The translations under genes were made by a program, and so were the position numbers. 9,322 bases of DNA, taken from contig CANMCL010000030.1 in assembly GCA_947496345.1 (NCBI GenBank), forward strand, positions 1 to 9,322. Direction: 5' to 3'. The notes below the pieces were generated by a model. The model searched no databases. It had not been told where the DNA came from and saw only the letters and a list, made by a program, of their open reading frames with translations. The DNA is from Actinomycetota bacterium (GTDB lineage Bacteria; Actinomycetota; Actinomycetes; Nanopelagicales; Nanopelagicaceae). Of the stretch, positions 5,956 through 9,322 are shown piece by piece; position 1 is the first letter of the stretch; each line of letters starts with the position of its first letter.

Positions 5956-8322
5956 CTATTGAATCAAAACCATTGTTGATTGGCCGGGCACAACGACTTT
6001 TCCAGCCTTCAATACTTGAAGGGTCTTCGTACCGATCTGCGACCCCTTAGCAACGATGTTCCAGCTATTTGCATTCGGCAAAGTGAATGTAGCGTTTGCA
6101 GTGTCAGCGTTATGGATTACAACGATTGTCTTCGCCTTATCCCCTACCGCTTTGCCGTTGATTGAGTATGCAATCAAAGTGTCAGTACCTTTGAAGAACT
6201 TGATATTTGCCTTCATCGCCGAAGTGGTTGTCATTCGAAATGCTGGGTGTGCCGCACGTAGTGCAATCAAACCCTTGTAGTAATTGACGGTTGCGCTGTA
6301 CTTGAGTTTTGTACTCCACTTGAGCGAGTTTGTGGCGTCATCTGATTTGTAACTGTTGTCATCCCCATTTTTGGAGCGCAGGAATTCTTGGCCTGCCTGC
6401 ATAAATGGCACACCTTGAGATAGGAATGCGATCGATGTAGCAAACTGACTCAACTGAGCGATTCCTGTTGGAGAAATTCCTTTAACGCTGGCGGTTAACT
6501 TATCTGCCAAGGTTAGGTTGTCGTGTGATTCAACGTAATTAACTGATTGAGTAGGCGAAGTCGTATTCCACGCGTTTAAAAACATTGGGTCGTAATTTGT
6601 GTTTCCGACTATTCCCGGTTTGATATCGCCCACTGCAGAAAGTTTCCCTGTAGCCCAACCAGTATCGGATGCCTTAAAGACGGATCCCTTCAAGCCATCA
6701 CGAAGCTGGTCGTTAAAGTGTGCAACGTTGTTTAGCTTAGAAATATTTGTTTGGCTTGCGCGTAGATCCTTCGCAAGGGTGCCCATTTCCCAGCCTTCAC
6801 CGATAACGATAATTGTTGGGTCAATCACCTTAAGTGCAGCCGTTACTTCATTGATTGTCTTGATATCCATTAGACCCATCAAGTCAAAGCGGAACCCATC
6901 GAGGTTGTATTCGCTTGCCCAGTACTTAACTGAATCAACTATAAATTTGCGAACCATTGGGCGTTCAGTCGCCACGTCATTACCGCAGCCGCTGCCGTTG
7001 GTGAGTGCACCATTGTCATCGGTGCGGAAGAAATAGCCCGGGGTAATCAAATTCTGGCTAAAAGTGCTTGCGTTATAAACGTGGTTATAGACAACGTCCA
7101 TATTCACACGCAGTCCAACCGAATGCATTGATTGAATCGCACGCTTTAATTCTGTGATTCGCGCAGTTGGCTTTGTTGGATCAGAACTGTAAGAGCCTTC
7201 AGGAACGTTGTAATTTTGTGGGTCATATCCCCAGTTAAATGTTGGTGCTGCTTCATCAACTGATTGAAAATCATAAATCGGCAATAGTTCGACGTGGGTG
7301 ACACCTAAATCTTTAATCGCAGAAACTCCAGTTTGTACTCCGCCACTTTTCGTATTTAACTCGGTAAAGGCCAGAAATTTACCTTTATTGGCGGCAGAAA
7401 TTCCGCTAGATGAATCCATTGAGAGATCGCGAACGTGCAATTCGTAAATAACGGCATCTGTTGCATTGCCACTAAATTTTGGCTTGGACTTGCTCCATCC
7501 CGCTGGGTTGGTTTTAGCTAAATTGACAACGACTCCGCGTGTGCCGTTAATTGTGGTGGCGCGGACGTAAGGATCAACGGCTTCATTGGTTGGTCCCTCT
7601 AAAGTAACGCGATAGTTGTAGATCAAGCCTTCCTTATCACCCGAAAGGGATGCTACCCAAGTGCCATTTACATCTGGTGTCATTCTTGTTTCAACGGCAG
7701 AAGAAAGCGGAGAATCTGCTTTTGCATAAGTAACAAGCGTCACCGCGATTGCCGTTGGCGCCCATACGCGAAACTTCGTTGCAGTTGGCGAATAAGTGTT
7801 TCCGAGATCATTGCCTGTGTATGTGTACTTCGCAGAAAATTCTGCTGATTCATATAGTTTGGTCATTTTGTTATCGGGGGCTTTCGGAGCGGCAGTTGTT
7901 GGAAGTTCGTAATAAATAGTCGGGTCATTCTGTCGTAACCAAATTTCGGTAACTCCATTTGCGCCAAATTTACTTATGAATCGATCATCTGGAACGTCTT
8001 TAGAGAGCCATTCTCCTTTTCGAACAATGATTCCTAAATCATCGAACTTATCCATCCCAGTTAACTCAACAGTCGCAATCTTTCCGTATGCATCATCGCC
8101 GGTAAATTGCACGCCGGTTGTACTTACAGGTTCATCAGTTCCCGTTAACTTGTTCTTCCAGAGCCAAAGATTCCAAGATGCGTAATCTGCTTCAACGCGC
8201 TGATAGTGGACAGTGAGTTTGACTGTCTCAGGATTAGCCCCGCTTGCGATAGTTGGAAAGCCAACGGATAAAGTAGCGAGTGCCAAAAATAGCGCCTTAT
8301 ATTTGCGAGTACGGATTCTCAT
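5956..8322 (-). CDS. pulA: Secreted type I pullulanase (GH13)
   Basis: Hydrolyses alpha-1,6 branches in pullulan, glycogen or amylopectin. The 788-residue precursor starts with a signal peptide (basic RIRTRKYK, hydrophobic core ~10-26, likely cleavage after SGA at 29). Residues ~34-140 are a CBM41/PUD starch-binding domain (VHYQRVEADYASWNLWLW). Residues ~176-245 are a CBM48-like module. The GH13 catalytic domain follows, with the pullulanase marker FNWGYDP (362-368; Tyr is more usual at the first position), DVVYNH (409-414), FRFD with nucleophile Asp480, GEGWE with acid/base Glu509, and VESHDN with His600/Asp601. A C-terminal beta domain occupies ~700-788. No LPxTG or membrane anchor is visible, so the enzyme is released or held by its binding domains. 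There is no ribosome site; a -10-like TAATCT lies 6 bases before the ATG, suggesting a leaderless mRNA. Confidence 0.95.
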   Translation of the reverse strand: MRIRTRKYKALFLALATLSVGFPTIASGANPETVKLTVHYQRVEADYASWNLWLWKNKLTGTDEPVSTTGVQFTGDDAYGKIATVELTGMDKFDDLGIIVRKGEWLSKDVPDDRFISKFGANGVTEIWLRQNDPTIYYELPTTAAPKAPDNKMTKLYESAEFSAKYTYTGNDLGNTYSPTATKFRVWAPTAIAVTLVTYAKADSPLSSAVETRMTPDVNGTWVASLSGDKEGLIYNYRVTLEGPTNEAVDPYVRATTINGTRGVVVNLAKTNPAGWSKSKPKFSGNATDAVIYELHVRDLSMDSSSGISAANKGKFLAFTELNTKSGGVQTGVSAIKDLGVTHVELLPIYDFQSVDEAAPTFNWGYDPQNYNVPEGSYSSDPTKPTARITELKRAIQSMHSVGLRVNMDVVYNHVYNASTFSQNLITPGYFFRTDDNGALTNGSGCGNDVATERPMVRKFIVDSVKYWASEYNLDGFRFDLMGLMDIKTINEVTAALKVIDPTIIVIGEGWEMGTLAKDLRASQTNISKLNNVAHFNDQLRDGLKGSVFKASDTGWATGKLSAVGDIKPGIVGNTNYDPMFLNAWNTTSPTQSVNYVESHDNLTLADKLTASVKGISPTGIAQLSQFATSIAFLSQGVPFMQAGQEFLRSKNGDDNSYKSDDATNSLKWSTKLKYSATVNYYKGLIALRAAHPAFRMTTTSAMKANIKFFKGTDTLIAYSINGKAVGDKAKTIVVIHNADTANATFTLPNANSWNIVAKGSQIGTKTLQVLKAGKVVVPGQSTMVLIQ

Positions 8323-8334
8323 AGGCGCAGATTA
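8322..8334 (-). promoter_or_regulatory. Candidate -10 box and leaderless start of pulA
   Basis: On the minus strand TAATCT (8334-8329) is followed by six bases and then the pulA ATG at 8322. No purine-rich ribosome site is present in the 30 bases between mutM and pulA. The -10 box places the transcription start at the A of the ATG. A -35 box would fall at the mutM stop region and is poor (ATTAAA). This gives pulA a promoter of its own despite the short gap after mutM. Confidence 0.4.
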
Positions 8335-8352
8335 CAGGGTTTCAATAAGTGT

Positions 8353-9192
8353 TTAATTCATTTTGCGCTGACACCTTGGGCAGAAATGAGAAGAACGAGC
8401 GCCAAAGGTGATGCGCCTAATAGGGGTACCGCATCTAGGGCATGGCTCATCGGTACGACCATAGGCAGCAAGTGATTGCTCGAAGAACCCACTTTCACCG
8501 TTGACATCTATATAAAGGTCATCGAATGAGGTGCCGCCTTTTTCAATCGCTTCTTGCATTACTTCGGTTGCATAGTCAATTATTGCTGCAATCTTCTTCT
8601 TGCTCAGATCTGCTGTTGAAATCTCGGGGTGAACCTTGGCGCGCCAGAGTGTTTCATCGGCGTAGATATTTCCGACCCCACTCATGATCTCTTGATTGAG
8701 AAGCGCCGTCTTGATACGAATATTGCGCTTAGCAAATTTGTTTATCGTTTCAGATCTATCAAATAGCAGATCAAAGGGATCGGTTGCAATGTGTTGGGCA
8801 GAGGTAGGTATCCCGTTGCTTACCTCTTCCACCGAAACCCAGCCAAAGGTGCGCTGATCATTAAAGACAAGTTCACGTTTACGTAAATTTCTTGAAAGAT
8901 CAAATTTAGCTCGAACGTGCTTGGCAGCTGGACGATCTTTTTGGTGAATCAAAAATTGTCCACTCATTCCAAGGTGTGCGACCAATACTTGTGGGCGATC
9001 TAGAACAAACCAGAGAAATTTACCGCGACGCTTGATATCGACGAACTTTGCGCCATTTATAGTCTTTAGCGGTGCAACAGATTCTGGCTTGAGCGCTCGT
9101 GGATGCAAATCGTGTGCTGCGGTGATCGTGTAACCCTTTATGAGTTTTTCTAGGCCACGCCTAACAGTTTCAACTTCAGGTAATTCCGGCAT
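8353..9192 (-). CDS. mutM: Formamidopyrimidine-DNA glycosylase (Fpg)
   Basis: Base-excision repair enzyme that removes 8-oxoguanine and formamidopyrimidines and cuts the resulting abasic site. The 279 residues fit the family (about 270-290). After Met removal the catalytic Pro2 and Glu3 start MPELPEVETVRRGL. Lys58 sits in RRGKFL. The intercalation residues are Met76 (HLGMSG), Arg114 and Phe116 (QRTFGW). The helix-two-turn-helix contains GVGNIYADE (172-180) with Asn175. The C-terminal zinc finger has Cys251, Cys254, Cys271 and Cys274, with Arg266 in the finger loop. All key residues are present. AAAGG lies 7 bases before the ATG and overlaps the end of ribH, whose stop is only 3 bases upstream, so translation is probably coupled in one transcript. 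Confidence 0.97.
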   Translation of the reverse strand: MPELPEVETVRRGLEKLIKGYTITAAHDLHPRALKPESVAPLKTINGAKFVDIKRRGKFLWFVLDRPQVLVAHLGMSGQFLIHQKDRPAAKHVRAKFDLSRNLRKRELVFNDQRTFGWVSVEEVSNGIPTSAQHIATDPFDLLFDRSETINKFAKRNIRIKTALLNQEIMSGVGNIYADETLWRAKVHPEISTADLSKKKIAAIIDYATEVMQEAIEKGGTSFDDLYIDVNGESGFFEQSLAAYGRTDEPCPRCGTPIRRITFGARSSHFCPRCQRKMN

Positions 9193-9195
9193 TGC

Positions 9196-9322
9196 TTAAC
9201 CTTTATTGATCACGCTAAGTGCGGCGAGTGCGCTGTCGTAGCCTTTATCTTCTTTGCTACCTGGCAATCCCGCACGTGCAGTTGCTTGTTCAAGGTTGTC
9301 ACACATCAAAACACCAAAACCA
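9196..9322 (-). CDS. ribH: 6,7-dimethyl-8-ribityllumazine synthase, C-terminal part (partial)
   Basis: The minus-strand frame is open from the window edge to a TAA at 9198-9196 and encodes the last 42 residues or so. The tail contains GVLMCDNLEQATARAGLPGS and then KEDKGYDSALAAL, which matches the conserved C-terminal end of lumazine synthase (the GVLT-x-N-x-EQA segment, the RAG turn and the KG-x-x-(A)-A-x-AA helix). RibH condenses a dihydroxybutanone phosphate with an aminoribityl-pyrimidinedione in the penultimate step of riboflavin synthesis, usually as a 60-mer or pentamer in the cytoplasm. The start and the catalytic His lie outside the window. It stops 3 bases before mutM and is probably cotranscribed with it. 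The identity rests on only 42 residues, but the pattern is distinctive. Confidence 0.85.
   Translation of the reverse strand, partial: GFGVLMCDNLEQATARAGLPGSKEDKGYDSALAALSVINKG
9200..9204 (-). promoter_or_regulatory. Ribosome binding site of mutM within the ribH 3' end
   Basis: AAAGG on the minus strand, 7 bases before the mutM ATG. It lies within the last two sense codons of ribH, an arrangement that favours translational coupling. Confidence 0.6.

Noticed and set aside
6599..7036. A 145-codon plus-strand open frame opposite the pullulanase
   Set aside because: It lies wholly inside the strongly supported GH13 catalytic domain on the other strand, has no recognizable domain and reads as an antisense shadow.
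1..9322. A new defence system, mobile element, CRISPR array or RNA gene
   Set aside because: All long open frames are ordinary metabolic, repair or regulatory genes, and no tandem repeats, terminal repeats, transposase, tRNA cloverleaf or long structured gap was seen.

Overview
The window looks like chromosomal DNA from a low-to-moderate GC actinobacterium, possibly a streamlined freshwater lineage of the Nanopelagicales (acI) type. That placement is inference from three things: GC content judged by eye in the mid-40s percent, very compact gene packing, and a RamB/ScfR-type regulator, which is typical of Actinobacteria, beside the glyoxylate-shunt genes. No rRNA, tRNA, CRISPR array, insertion sequence or phage gene was seen, and no gap between genes exceeds about 155 bases.

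Layout. Bases 1-74 hold the last 23 codons of an unidentified plus-strand gene. A short spacer rich in small repeats follows, with a candidate promoter. Next is a plus-strand SGNH/GDSL-family hydrolase (189-1319). It converges on a minus-strand pair, isocitrate lyase (aceA, 3005-4294) followed 28 bases later by malate synthase A (aceB, 1354-2976). Divergent from aceA, across a 154-base control region, is a RamB-like transcription regulator (about 4449-5906, plus). It converges on a secreted type I pullulanase (5956-8322, minus). Upstream of the pullulanase on the same strand are mutM (8353-9192) and the 3' end of ribH (9196-9322), only 3 bases apart.

How the genes work together. aceA and aceB together make the complete glyoxylate bypass, which allows growth on acetate, fatty acids or other C2-yielding substrates. 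The divergent RamB-like protein is the natural candidate for its controller. The shared control region contains an 8-bp perfect inverted repeat with a 6-bp spacer, an overlapping 15-bp palindrome-like element, and a GTGCCC/GGGCAC pair flanking the likely aceA -10 box. The regulator has lost the catalytic Glu of the ImmA/IrrE HExxH motif, so it is probably a sensor rather than a protease. The pullulanase would debranch external glycogen or starch-like alpha-glucans. mutM (oxidized-base repair) and ribH (riboflavin synthesis) form an unrelated housekeeping operon.

Two genes (the regulator and the pullulanase) have no Shine-Dalgarno sequence but have a -10-like hexamer 6-7 bases before the ATG, which suggests leaderless mRNAs. 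No clearly new biological system was found. The best leads are regulatory: the aceA/ramB control region and the leaderless starts.
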